From NCBI GenBank assembly GCA_016183935.1, contig JACPDR010000016.1, forward strand, positions 43,583 to 107,582: a DNA stretch of 64,000 bases. Reading direction: 5' to 3'. This DNA is from Caulobacterales bacterium. Lineage in GTDB: Bacteria > Pseudomonadota > Alphaproteobacteria > Caulobacterales > Caulobacteraceae. The translations under genes and the position numbers were made by a program. This document shows, piece by piece, positions 8,118 through 16,135 of the stretch. Position 1 is the first letter of the stretch. The number at the start of each line of letters is the position of its first letter. The notes below the pieces were generated by a model that was not told the DNA's origin, ran no database searches, and saw only the letters and a program-made list of their open reading frames with translations.

Positions 8118-9061
8118 CAGGCGAACTCCGGCTCGGCGTTTACGACAGGGGCGGGCGGCGACACCTCGCGGTAGATGCCTTCCAGCGAGCGCGACCGCGC
8201 TCCGATGGCGAAGACGGCGATGTCCGCCTCATTGAGGGCCCGGTTCAGCGCCGCCGAGGCGGTGCGGGCGTCCTCGCCCGGCCTCAGCCGTGCGACCAGC
8301 CCGTCGTCGGTCGCGAGCACGTCAAAGCCTCGCCCCCGGGCCAGGGCGGTCGCCCGCGCGACGTCATCGGTCTGCAGGGCGATCTCCGGGGCGAGATCGG
8401 CCTTCAGCCGCCCCAGCTCGCCCTCCAGCACCAGCTTGCCGTGGCTGAGGATGCCGACATGGGTCGCTGTTTGCTCGATCTCGCCCAGCAAATGGCTGGA
8501 CAGCAGCACCGTGGCCCCGGTCCGCTCGGGCAGGGCGCGCAGGAACCGCCTCATGTCGACGATACCGTCCGGGTCCAGCCCGTTGGTCGGCTCGTCCAGC
8601 ACCAGCACCGGCGGTGCGCCCAGCATGGCCCGCGCCAGCCCCAGCCGCTGGCGCATGCCCAGCGAATAGTCGGAGACCCGGCGGCGCGCGTGTTCGCGCA
8701 TCTCGACCACCTCCAGCACCCGGTCGATCTCGCTCTTCGGCAGGCCGAGCAGGCTGCGGGTCAGGTCCAGGTTCTCGCGCCCGGACAGATTGCCGTAGAA
8801 GCCGTGCGCCTCCAGCAGGGCCCCGACCTTGCGCGCCGCCCCGATCCGGTCGCGGGCGACGTCGACGCCGCCCACCAGCGCCGCCCCGCCGCTCGGCCGG
8901 ATCAGTCCCAGCAGCATCCTGAGCGTCGTGGTCTTGCCCGCCCCATTACGTCCGAGGAAGCCGTAGACCGCCTTGTCCGGCACCGTCATCGACACGGCGT
9001 CGACCGCCAGATGGCGTTTGAAGCGGCGGGTCAGCTCCCGGGTTTCGATGGCGGTGATCAT
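8117..9061 (-). CDS. ABC transporter ATP-binding protein
   Basis: 314 residues from ATG 9061. Walker A GRNGAGKTTT, signature YSLGMRQRLGLA, Walker B VLVLDEPTNGLDPDG and a switch His in LLSSHLLGEIE are all intact, followed by a DUF4162-like C-terminal region. It energises the ABC-2 permease downstream. An in-frame ATG at 9094 exists, but it lies inside one of two tandem regulatory repeats and has no good ribosome-binding site, so 9061 is preferred. The gene is divergent from the DUF2975/HTH pair and shares its control region. Confidence 0.9.
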   Translation of the reverse strand: MITAIETRELTRRFKRHLAVDAVSMTVPDKAVYGFLGRNGAGKTTTLRMLLGLIRPSGGAALVGGVDVARDRIGAARKVGALLEAHGFYGNLSGRENLDLTRSLLGLPKSEIDRVLEVVEMREHARRRVSDYSLGMRQRLGLARAMLGAPPVLVLDEPTNGLDPDGIVDMRRFLRALPERTGATVLLSSHLLGEIEQTATHVGILSHGKLVLEGELGRLKADLAPEIALQTDDVARATALARGRGFDVLATDDGLVARLRPGEDARTASAALNRALNEADIAVFAIGARSRSLEGIYREVSPPAPVVNAEPEFA

Positions 9062-9080
9062 CGGCGGCGCTCTTGTTTGG

Positions 9081-9132
9081 TTTAAGTCCGACATAAAGTT
9101 GCAAACGCCGTGTCTTTAAGTCAAGATTAAAG
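9081..9132. promoter_or_regulatory. tandem 18-bp repeats with a perfect TTAA-N7-TTAA (CtrA-like) site
   Basis: Two copies of TTTAAGTC-N5-TAAAG occur at 9081-9098 and 9115-9132, 34 bp apart. The second contains TTAA-GTCAAGA-TTAA (9116-9130), an exact match to the CtrA box of Caulobacterales; the first is TTAA-N7-ATAA. They sit in the divergent promoter between the ABC exporter and the DUF2975/HTH operon. TTAA is otherwise scarce in this GC-rich window. Binding by CtrA, or by the small HTH protein encoded next door, is inference. Confidence 0.55.
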
Positions 9133-9165
9133 ATAAGACAGCTTCCAGACCCCGGAGATTCCCCC

Positions 9166-9663
9166 GTGAGCCAGACGGACCTCGCCCGCTTCCGCCGCCG
9201 CTGCGCCCAGTTCCGCTGGTTGGCGGTGTTCATGGTTGTCAGCGTCGGCGCCCTGTTGGCCCTGATCCACCTGGTCGCGCCGATCATGATCTGGACGCGA
9301 GGTTCGCCGGACTTCGGCTCCCGGCTGGTCGTGTCGGTGATCTGGGCGATCCCGGCGGCCTGTTATCTGTTCGGCGTGTGGTCGATCGGGCGGGCCATGG
9401 GCGACCTGGCGAGGGGCCGTCTGTTCCAGCCCACGGTGTCGGACGCCCTGCGCCGCGTCGGCCTGGCCCTCGGCGCCGGCGGCGTGTTCAGCGTCTTCGT
9501 GATGAGCAACCTGTTGCGGGTGCTCGGCGCGGCCCAGGGCGGCTACCTGCATTTCGACGTGCCCGGCATGACCCTCGGGATGATCGGCGGGGCGCTGTTC
9601 CTTCTGGGCGGCGTGGTCGAGCAGGCCGGCAAGGTCCAGGCCGAGCTGGACGAGATGATCTGA
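9166..9663 (+). CDS. DUF2975 family membrane protein
   Basis: 165 residues with four predicted membrane helices and the ARGRLFQPTVSDALRRVG motif typical of DUF2975 proteins (GxxFxxxxxxxLrxiG). The GTG start at 9166 follows GGAG with an 8-nt gap. Its TGA stop overlaps the next ATG (TGATG), the standard arrangement in which a DUF2975 protein is coupled to a tiny Xre/YozG-type HTH protein. Function is unknown; the pairing suggests a membrane sensor or inhibitor for the regulator. Confidence 0.8.
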   Translation: MSQTDLARFRRRCAQFRWLAVFMVVSVGALLALIHLVAPIMIWTRGSPDFGSRLVVSVIWAIPAACYLFGVWSIGRAMGDLARGRLFQPTVSDALRRVGLALGAGGVFSVFVMSNLLRVLGAAQGGYLHFDVPGMTLGMIGGALFLLGGVVEQAGKVQAELDEMI

Positions 9664-9899
9664 TGCCGATCCGCGTCACCCTCGACCAGTTGATCGTCAA
9701 GAAGGGCCTCAAGGCCCGGGACCTGGCCGCCGAGGTCGGGCTGAGCGAGACCCAGCTGTCACTGTTCCGCTCTGGCAAGGTGAAGGGCATCCGCTTCCGG
9801 ACCCTGGCCAAGCTGTGCGCCGCCCTCGACTGCAAGCCGAAGGACCTGCTCGACTACGACTTCGATCCCGCCGACCTGATGGCGGCGGAGGAGGACTAG
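9663..9899 (+). CDS. small Xre/YozG-like helix-turn-helix regulator
   Basis: 78 residues. The whole protein is one HTH domain: ITLDQL-type start (MPIRVTLDQLIVKKGLKARD), recognition region VGLSETQLSLFRSGKVKGIR, and TLAKLCAALDCKPKDLLDYD. This matches HTH_26/YozG proteins that accompany DUF2975. It probably controls its own operon and perhaps the divergent ABC exporter through the repeats at 9081-9132. Its stop overlaps the convergent DUF6702 gene by 4 nt. Confidence 0.85.
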   Translation: MPIRVTLDQLIVKKGLKARDLAAEVGLSETQLSLFRSGKVKGIRFRTLAKLCAALDCKPKDLLDYDFDPADLMAAEED

Positions 9900-10390
9900 A
9901 ACGTCACCGTCTGCGCTTCGGACCCCGGGCGAAACACCACCGTCCGCGTCACGCCGTCGACCCGGACATTGACCTGCTGCTCCTGGTCGTCGTGCACGCC
10001 GGGGAAGAAGTCGAGGTCGACCGTCACCGCCTGGATGTCCCGGTCGGTCGTCTCGCCGGCGAAGTCCACGCGGATGTTGTCCGCTGCGAGGTCGGTGCCG
10101 GCGTGGGTGACGGGGACATCCGTCCCGTCGATCGAGACCCGGAAACGCGCGCCCAGATGGGCCTCGAGGTCGGCCACGGCGCGGGGATCGTCGAGGCTGG
10201 GCTGCGCCTCCGGGGCGATGCTGGGCAGGGCCGGCTCGACGTCGTGGGCGGCGAATCGGTGCGTGACGCTGACGGCGCCGCCGGCCGGGTCGATCTCGAT
10301 CACCGTCAGCCCGGCATGGCCACGATGGGCCATCGCCGGCGTGGCCAGCGCGGCGATCAGGGCGGCGGTCAGGAAGGTGCGCTTGAACAT
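9896..10390 (-). CDS. secreted DUF6702-like protein
   Basis: 164 residues with signal peptide MFKRTFLTAALIAALATPAMA and mature start HRGHAGLTVIEIDPAGGAVSVTHRFAAHDVE. The pattern of conserved His near the mature N-terminus, HRFAAHD and a C-terminal all-beta region resembles DUF6702 family periplasmic proteins, which usually neighbour an M1 peptidase. It follows the M1 peptidase gene with 1 nt between, so the two are probably one operon. A metal-binding role is possible given the histidines, but not shown. Confidence 0.65.
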   Translation of the reverse strand: MFKRTFLTAALIAALATPAMAHRGHAGLTVIEIDPAGGAVSVTHRFAAHDVEPALPSIAPEAQPSLDDPRAVADLEAHLGARFRVSIDGTDVPVTHAGTDLAADNIRVDFAGETTDRDIQAVTVDLDFFPGVHDDQEQQVNVRVDGVTRTVVFRPGSEAQTVTF

Positions 10391-10391
10391 C

Positions 10392-12785
10392 CTATTGCCG
10401 CCGCACCCGGGTCGCGGTGGAGTCGGGGCTGACCTCGACGTCGGAGTCGCGCATCCGGTTCTCGCCGGGCGGCGGCGCGGGCGACAGGCGCAGCGACCGC
10501 TCGTCGATACGGCGCGGATAGTAGTTGTTGCTCCGGTCGGCGTCGGCGGTCTCCCACAGCGGGTCGATCTCGGCCCCGGTCAGCGTCTTCGACGAGACAT
10601 GCTGCCAGACCACCTCGCCGCTGTCGCGGCGCCAGACCTCGGCCGGGATGCGGATCGTCTCGTTCGAGCCGTCGCTGTAGGTCAGCTTGAGGATCACCGG
10701 CATGACCAGCCCGCCGACGTTGCGGAAGGTGAAGCGGTAGATGTTGCCGTCGAAGCCCTGGGCCGCGCGGCGCTCTTCGTCGGCCTTGCGGGCGGCGGCC
10801 TCGGCGTCGCGGCGCTCGCGGGCCGTGACGGTGAACCGGTCGGTCTCGTTGTAGAAGTCCCGCGTCGCCGGATCGCGCTCGATCACCGTCTCGATGCCGG
10901 CGTTGTTGGTGATGGTGGTCGGGACCGGCTCTTCGGCGAAACGCTCGCGGGCGGCGCGGGCGCGGACTTCCGGGTCGGCCGATTCCAGCGCCGCGGCGGT
11001 GACGCCCTCCAGCGCAATGTCGACGTGGTCGGTCGAATAGAACCAGCCGCGCCAGAACCAATCGAGATCGACGCCCGAGCTCTCCTCCATGGTGCGGAAG
11101 AAGTCGTACGGGGTCGGGCGTTTGAAGGCCCAGCGCTGCGAATATTCGCGGAAGGCGCGGTCGAACAGCTCGCGGCCCAGCACCGTCTCACGCAGGATGA
11201 CCAGCGCCGTGGCAGGCTTGGCGTAGGCGTTGTTGCCGAACTGGAGCAGGCTGTCCGAGTGGGTCATCACCGGCACCTGGTCCTCGCTGACCATGTATTC
11301 GACGATGTCGCGGGGCTCGCCACGCGAGGGGAAGGCGGGATCCCACAGCTTCTGGGCCTGGTACTGCAGGAAGCTGTTCAGCCCCTCGTCCATCCACGTC
11401 CACTGGCGCTCGTCCGAGTTGACGATCATCGGGAAATAGGTGTGGCCGACTTCATGGATGACGACGCCGATCAGGCCATTCTTGGCCCGTTCGGTATAGG
11501 TCAGCGACCCGTCGTCGGCCCGCACGGGCCGGGGCCCGTTGAAGGTGATCATCGGATATTCCATGCCGCCGACCGGCCCGTTGACCGACTGGGCCGTGGG
11601 GTAGGGATAGGTGAAGGCGAACTGGTTGTAGACATCGAGCGTGTGGGCGATCGACTTCGTCGAATAGGCGTCCCACAGCGGCCGGGCCTCCTTCGGATAG
11701 AAGGACATGGCCATGACCACCGGATGCTCGGCGCTCTGCTGCTCGACGCCCATGGCGTCCCAGATGAATTTCCGGCTCGAGGCCCAGCCGAAGTCGCGCA
11801 CGTTGTCGGCGCTGAAGTTCCATGTCCGCGTGCCCGACCGGGCGGGGCGGGCCTCCGCCGCAGCGGCTTCCTGCGGGGTGACGATATAGACCGGCTCGTC
11901 GGCCGTCCGGGACTGGTCGAGTCGCGCGCGCTGCTCGGCGCTGAGGATGTCCGGGTTGGTCAGCACCCCCGTCGCCGCCACCACGTGGTCGGTCGGGGCG
12001 GTGATCGAGACGTCGTAGTCCCCGAACTCCAGGGTGAACTCGCCCGAGCCGAGGAACTGCGCGTTATGCCAGCCCTCGTAGTCCGAATAGACCGCCAGCC
12101 GCGGGAACCACTGCGCCGCCAGGAACAGGCAGTTACCGTCCTCGTGCGCCTCGGTGAAGCACTCGTAGCCGCTGCGGCCGCCGACCACGTTGGTTTCCGG
12201 CAGGGGCAGGGTGAAGTCGATGGTGAAGGCGAAGCTCTGACCGGTGGCCAGCGGCCGGGGCAGCTCGATCCGCATCATCGAGTCGACGATGGTGAAGGGC
12301 ACGGCCTGGCCGTCGGGGCCGGTCACGCGCAGGTCGTTGAAGCCGCCCTCCCAGTCCTGGAAGCGACGGATGCGCTGGATCTCGTTGACGCTGACGGTTT
12401 CGGAATTGCGATAGGTCCGGCTGCGTTCGGCCAGGGAGTCGCGGCGGTAGTTCTGCTGGTCCAGCAGCAGCCACAGGTAGCCGAGAGCGTCGGGCGAATT
12501 GTTGGTGTAGGTCACCGCCTCGCGGCCGGTCAGGGTCCGCCGCGCCTCGTCCAGAGAGACGTCGATGTCGTAGTCGACCTGCTGCTGCCAGTAGCGGTGG
12601 CCGGGCGCGCCCGAGGCGTTGCGGTAGTCGGTCGGGGTCGGCCAGTCCTCGCCCTCGAACTGGCGGAACTTGTCCTCGAACGAGCCCTTCGACTGGTCGA
12701 TCGGGCCGACGCTCTGTTGGGCCGCCGTGGCCTGGGCCATAAGAGAGAGGCTGGCGACCGAGGCCAGCAACAGTCTGATACGCAT
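10392..12785 (-). CDS. exported M1 family metallopeptidase
   Basis: 797 residues with signal peptide MRIRLLLASVASLSLMAQATA. The gluzincin zinc site is complete: HEVGH at about 444-448 and the third ligand Glu 18 residues later in MDEGLN (about 467). The substrate-recognition motif appears as GGMEYPM, a variant of GxMEN. An N-terminal beta domain (residues about 60-330) and a C-terminal all-beta region follow the M1 layout. It is expected to trim peptides from their N-termini in the periplasm. The ATG at 12785 is set by the signal peptide; the reading frame extends further upstream but without homology-like features. Confidence 0.88.
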   Translation of the reverse strand: MRIRLLLASVASLSLMAQATAAQQSVGPIDQSKGSFEDKFRQFEGEDWPTPTDYRNASGAPGHRYWQQQVDYDIDVSLDEARRTLTGREAVTYTNNSPDALGYLWLLLDQQNYRRDSLAERSRTYRNSETVSVNEIQRIRRFQDWEGGFNDLRVTGPDGQAVPFTIVDSMMRIELPRPLATGQSFAFTIDFTLPLPETNVVGGRSGYECFTEAHEDGNCLFLAAQWFPRLAVYSDYEGWHNAQFLGSGEFTLEFGDYDVSITAPTDHVVAATGVLTNPDILSAEQRARLDQSRTADEPVYIVTPQEAAAAEARPARSGTRTWNFSADNVRDFGWASSRKFIWDAMGVEQQSAEHPVVMAMSFYPKEARPLWDAYSTKSIAHTLDVYNQFAFTYPYPTAQSVNGPVGGMEYPMITFNGPRPVRADDGSLTYTERAKNGLIGVVIHEVGHTYFPMIVNSDERQWTWMDEGLNSFLQYQAQKLWDPAFPSRGEPRDIVEYMVSEDQVPVMTHSDSLLQFGNNAYAKPATALVILRETVLGRELFDRAFREYSQRWAFKRPTPYDFFRTMEESSGVDLDWFWRGWFYSTDHVDIALEGVTAAALESADPEVRARAARERFAEEPVPTTITNNAGIETVIERDPATRDFYNETDRFTVTARERRDAEAAARKADEERRAAQGFDGNIYRFTFRNVGGLVMPVILKLTYSDGSNETIRIPAEVWRRDSGEVVWQHVSSKTLTGAEIDPLWETADADRSNNYYPRRIDERSLRLSPAPPPGENRMRDSDVEVSPDSTATRVRRQ

Positions 12786-12957
12786 GGAAATTCCGCCCCG
12801 ATGCCACAAAACGCCGCCGGACCTTAGCGGGCGAGGGCGGGGGCGCAAGGCTGGGAAGGTTACCACCGTGTAATCCGGCATGGCGTCGACCGTCGGTGGC
12901 CGCGCCAATTCATGACGGCCGGAGAAACCCCCAATCCGACCTCGCCGCGCCCGGCCA

Positions 12958-12978
12958 CTTCTCCCGTATGGGGAGAAG
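12958..12978. repeat. REP-like hairpin CTTCTCCC-GTATG-GGGAGAAG
   Basis: An 8-bp perfect stem (12958-12965 with 12971-12978) with a 5-nt loop, inside the 268-bp gap between the divergent M1 peptidase and glycine-zipper lipoprotein genes. The surrounding text (CCAATCCGACCTCGCCGCGC before it, GGACCGGGTGG after it) resembles dispersed intergenic repeats common in Caulobacteraceae genomes. No T-run follows, so it is not an obvious Rho-independent terminator. Confidence 0.5.
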
Positions 12979-13053
12979 GACCGGGTGGTCCGGCCGGAAC
13001 GCTCCTGCGGTCGCCGGTGTTCATCAGGGCGCGGGGCTTGAGGGAGAAGCGGT

Positions 13054-13398
13054 ATGCGGTACCTGTTGAGCATGACGGCGGTGGCGGCCTGCGGCCTGAC
13101 GCTGTCGAGTTGCGCGTCGACGGACGACTACGCCTCGGCGTGCGAGCGCGACTACGCGCGGAACCGGGAGCGGGCCACGGCGGCCGGCGCGCTGCTGGGC
13201 GGCGCCATCGGCGCGGCGGTGGCGGGAAGTGAGGACCGGGAGCGCGGCGCGGCCATCGGCGCGGCGGCCGGGGCGCTGCTGGGTCACACCCTGTCCGAGG
13301 AGGACGATCCGTGCGGCTATGGCTTCGGCGGCTACAACACGGACTATCGCTACGGCCGCGAGCGGATTTACTGGCGCGACCGCTACCAGGGCTGGTGA
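13054..13398 (+). CDS. glycine-zipper lipoprotein
   Basis: 114 residues. A lipoprotein signal peptide ends in LTLSSC (lipidated Cys about residue 20). Residues about 45-75 are a glycine-zipper hairpin (GALLGGAIGAAVAG ... GAAIGAAAGALLGH), a motif that inserts in or spans membranes. The C-terminus is Tyr/Arg-rich (YGFGGYNTDYRYGRERIYW). Such small proteins lie in the outer membrane and are often stress-related. It starts 50 nt before the next lipoprotein gene in the same direction. Confidence 0.75.
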   Translation: MRYLLSMTAVAACGLTLSSCASTDDYASACERDYARNRERATAAGALLGGAIGAAVAGSEDRERGAAIGAAAGALLGHTLSEEDDPCGYGFGGYNTDYRYGRERIYWRDRYQGW

Positions 13399-13447
13399 GG
13401 GAACGAGCCCGGGCGGCGGCGGTTGTCGGGTCTGACCGGAGACACCG

Positions 13448-13696
13448 ATGACCCAGCTCAAGACCGTGTTCATTACCGCCGCCCTGGCCGCCGGCCTCTC
13501 GACCGGACTGGGGGCCTGCAACAATCCACAGTCCGCGCCGGAGCCCGAGAACGAGGCCGTGGCGGAGATGATGCCGGATACGCCCGATGCGGCCGCGTCG
13601 CGCGAGGCCGCGGCGGAGGGCGCGACCGGGCTGACCCCGCCGGCGGAGGACGTTCCGCCGCAACCGCAGGTACCGGCCCCCGCGCCGGCCGGCTGA
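13448..13696 (+). CDS. small putative lipoprotein of unknown function
   Basis: 82 residues. The signal peptide MTQLKTVFITAALAAGLSTG ends with LGAC, a usable lipobox (Cys about 24). The mature part is acidic then Ala/Pro-rich (PPQPQVPAPAPAG at the end) with no recognisable domain. It may be an envelope spacer or a short stress lipoprotein; nothing more can be said from sequence. It follows the glycine-zipper lipoprotein with a 49-nt gap and could share its transcript. Confidence 0.6.
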   Translation: MTQLKTVFITAALAAGLSTGLGACNNPQSAPEPENEAVAEMMPDTPDAAASREAAAEGATGLTPPAEDVPPQPQVPAPAPAG

Positions 13697-13816
13697 ACCC
13701 GTCAGGCCGCCCCCGGGCGCTCACCTTCACGCGACGGCCGTTCCCCCGGGCCGGGACGGACCTGTGGGAGATTCACATCGGCGGCTTGGTATGTCCCCGG
13801 ACATCGGCTAGGGCCG

Positions 13817-13975
13817 GTGAACGACGTTCGGGAGATCTACAAGTTGCGTTGGTTTCGGAAGCTCCTCAGGCGGCTGGGTTGCAAGCGGCACCGCTGGCGC
13901 ACGGACCGTCGGCGCGAGGGTTGGGAGTTCTGCGATCTGTGCCGCGCGCACCGGCGGGCGCCGCCGGCGACGTGA
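13817..13975 (+). CDS. hypothetical Arg-rich microprotein with a possible zinc knuckle
   Basis: 52 residues from GTG 13817: VNDVREIYKLRWFRKLLRRL, then GCKRHRWRTDRRREGWEFCD and LCRAHRRAPPAT. Two pieces could form a metal site: CxxH (CKRH) and CxxC (CDLC), the second followed by AHR. The layout recalls small Cys-x-x-C zinc-ribbon proteins of phage or chromosomal origin. A 6-2-6 palindrome (ATGTCC-CC-GGACAT, 13791-13804) lies 12 nt upstream. There is no strong ribosome-binding site. It could be non-coding; coding is favoured by the ordered Cys/His spacing. Confidence 0.35.
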   Translation: MNDVREIYKLRWFRKLLRRLGCKRHRWRTDRRREGWEFCDLCRAHRRAPPAT

Positions 13976-13987
13976 CGTCAGGGCCGT

Positions 13988-15256
13988 TCAGGCGAACCGC
14001 CGCCGCTGATCGGCGCTGCGCAGGGTCGAACGGATGAAGTCGGCCGGCGGGTCGGTCTCGGCCAGCACCGCTTCCTTGATGGCCCGCGGCTCGCCGAACA
14101 GGTGGCCCTGGCCGACCGAGATGTCGAGCTCGAGGATGTCGACGATCTGGCGCTCGGTCTCGCACTTCTCGGCGATCAGTTCGATACCGTAGCGGCGGGT
14201 CAGGCCGGCGAAGTCGGCGGCGGAGATGTCGCGCAGGCTGGGGAGGGTCGAGGCGGCGTCGGTGTCCAGCAGGGTCTCGATCAGCAGGTCGGCCGACACC
14301 TTCATGAACTTGACGTCGGACCTCTGAAGATCCGCGAAGTCGAGGTCGAGCGTCTGGACCTTGTCGATCGAGAAGCGGAAGCCGAGATCGGCCAGCTTGG
14401 CCATGTTGCGAGCCTCGATCGCGCCGCGGGCGTCGAAATTGGCCTGGCCAAGCTCGAAGATCAGGGCCTGGTTGAGGTCGCGGTTCTCGCTGAGGAAGTC
14501 GAGGAACTGCGGGAAGAAGGTCTCGTCGCCGAGCGAGGACAGGGCGACGTTGCAGAACACGCCGACCTTGCGGTCCTGACGGGCCAGACGGCGGACGATC
14601 TGGGCGCAGCGGAACAGCAGCAGGTTGTCGATGGCCGGGACCAGGCCCTCGCCCTCGGCGACCGACAGGTATTCGGCCGGCATCATCACCCGGTCGTCGG
14701 CGGCGCGCAGGCGGGTGAAGCTCTCGTAGAAGATGGTGCGGCGCTGGGGCAGGGAGACGACCGGCTGCAGGTAGAGGTCGACGCGGTTCTCGGCCAGGGC
14801 CTCGTGGATGGTCTGGAGCAGGACGTTGGACTGCTCGCGGTGGCGGGCCTCATAGGTGTTGGCCGGGGTGGGCTGGGCGATCCGCTGGTCGATCGATTCG
14901 CTCATCTGCTGGATCAGCGATTCCAGCATGCGGACCTCGCCGGACAGCTGTTCGGTCGAGCTGAGGGCGCCGGATTCGATGGCCTGGGCCAGATCGGTCA
15001 GGGCCCCCTGGGTGGACTCCATGGCGTCGGCGAGCAGGCGGTGGGCCTCGCGGACCTGGTCGATTTCCTTCTTGAGCGAGGCGCGCTCGGCCTTGCCGGA
15101 AACCCAGGTGTGAAGGGTCGCGAGCAGGCCGAGGCCGGCGATGCCGGCGGCCGCGCCCGCGCCGGCGCCGAGACCCGCGCGCCACACGAAGACGCCGACC
15201 GTCATGGCCAGGAACATGTAGCCGAAGAGCAGGAGGCCTTGAGTCAGGACGCGCAT
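13988..15256 (-). CDS. tipF: EAL-domain flagellar regulator, TipF-like
   Basis: 422 residues: two N-terminal membrane helices (about 5-50), a coiled coil (about 55-125: KKEIDQVREAHRLLADAMES), then an EAL domain (about 150-400). The catalytic EAL motif reads YESFTRL, and the distal segment ends in GQGHLFGEPR, a degenerate form. This is the architecture of Caulobacter TipF, a c-di-GMP receptor that positions and assembles the flagellum rather than a phosphodiesterase. No flagellar genes are adjacent, as in Caulobacter. Another degenerate EAL protein with the same layout is possible but less likely. Confidence 0.75.
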   Translation of the reverse strand: MRVLTQGLLLFGYMFLAMTVGVFVWRAGLGAGAGAAAGIAGLGLLATLHTWVSGKAERASLKKEIDQVREAHRLLADAMESTQGALTDLAQAIESGALSSTEQLSGEVRMLESLIQQMSESIDQRIAQPTPANTYEARHREQSNVLLQTIHEALAENRVDLYLQPVVSLPQRRTIFYESFTRLRAADDRVMMPAEYLSVAEGEGLVPAIDNLLLFRCAQIVRRLARQDRKVGVFCNVALSSLGDETFFPQFLDFLSENRDLNQALIFELGQANFDARGAIEARNMAKLADLGFRFSIDKVQTLDLDFADLQRSDVKFMKVSADLLIETLLDTDAASTLPSLRDISAADFAGLTRRYGIELIAEKCETERQIVDILELDISVGQGHLFGEPRAIKEAVLAETDPPADFIRSTLRSADQRRRFA

Positions 15257-15364
15257 GGAAACGGTTGTTCCGCCTTCCCCCGATGGAATCGCCCGAGTAT
15301 CGGGTTATCACGACAGATCGCCTAGGCTTGGTGCACGGATTCTCCCCAGACTTCGAGGTTAACG

Positions 15365-16135
15365 ATGGAATTGTTCGATCTGAGCGGCCAGGTGGCGGTG
15401 ATCACGGGCTCGTCCCGCGGCATCGGCAAGGCCATCGCCGAGCGGCTGGCGGAGCACGGCGCGCGGGTGGTGATCTCGTCGCGCAAGCCGGGGCCGTGCG
15501 ACGAGGTCGCTCAGGCCATCAACGCGAAGCACGGCGAGGGGCGGGCCATCGCGGTCCCGGCCAACATCGCCTCGAAGGAGGATCTCCAGCGGCTGGTCGA
15601 TGAGACCAACGCCGCCTTCGGCAAGATCGACATCCTGGTCTGCAACGCCGCCAGCAATCCCTATGCGGGTCCGATGGCCGGCATCGCCGACGAGCAGTTC
15701 GAGAAAATCCTCCAGAACAACGTCATCTCCAACCACTGGCTGATCCAGATGGTCGCGCCGCAGATGCTCGAGCGGAAGGCCGGATCGGTGATCATCGTGT
15801 CATCGATCGGCGGACTGAGGGGCAACGCCCTGATCGGCGCCTACAACATCTCCAAGGCGGCCGACATGCAGCTGGCCAGGAACCTGGCGGTGGAGTGGGG
15901 GCCGTCGAACGTGCGGGTCAACTGCATCGCGCCGGGCCTGGTGCAGACCGACTTCGCCAAATACCTCTGGGACAACCCCGAACTGCTGAAGCAGGTCACC
16001 GATCCGGCGCCGCTGAAGCGCATCGGCCAGCCGGACGAGATCGCCGGGGCGGCGGTCTATCTGGCCTCGCCGGCGTCGAGCTACATGACCGGCCAGACGC
16101 TGGTGGTGGACGGCGGGATCACCATTGCCTGGTGA
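15365..16135 (+). CDS. SDR-family NAD(P)-dependent oxidoreductase
   Basis: 256 residues. Classical SDR features are present: cofactor loop GSSRGIGKAIA (residues about 15-25), NAAS at about 92, catalytic Ser in VSSIGG, and the YxxxK pair in AYNISK, then PGLVQTDF and a C-terminal TGQTLVVDGG. This is most similar in layout to 3-oxoacyl-ACP-reductase-like or hydroxyacid dehydrogenases; substrate unknown. It is followed by an overlapping acyltransferase gene whose TTG start lies within the last codons, so the two are coupled and may share a lipid-related pathway. Confidence 0.85.
   Translation: MELFDLSGQVAVITGSSRGIGKAIAERLAEHGARVVISSRKPGPCDEVAQAINAKHGEGRAIAVPANIASKEDLQRLVDETNAAFGKIDILVCNAASNPYAGPMAGIADEQFEKILQNNVISNHWLIQMVAPQMLERKAGSVIIVSSIGGLRGNALIGAYNISKAADMQLARNLAVEWGPSNVRVNCIAPGLVQTDFAKYLWDNPELLKQVTDPAPLKRIGQPDEIAGAAVYLASPASSYMTGQTLVVDGGITIAW

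Noticed and set aside
9062..9094. Earlier ATG (9094) for the ABC ATPase
   Set aside because: Falls inside regulatory repeat 1 and lacks a ribosome-binding site.
9969..12827. Plus-strand frame of about 950 codons antisense to the M1 peptidase
   Set aside because: No domain, start site or codon pattern of its own; the minus-strand M1 peptidase with its HEVGH site explains the region.
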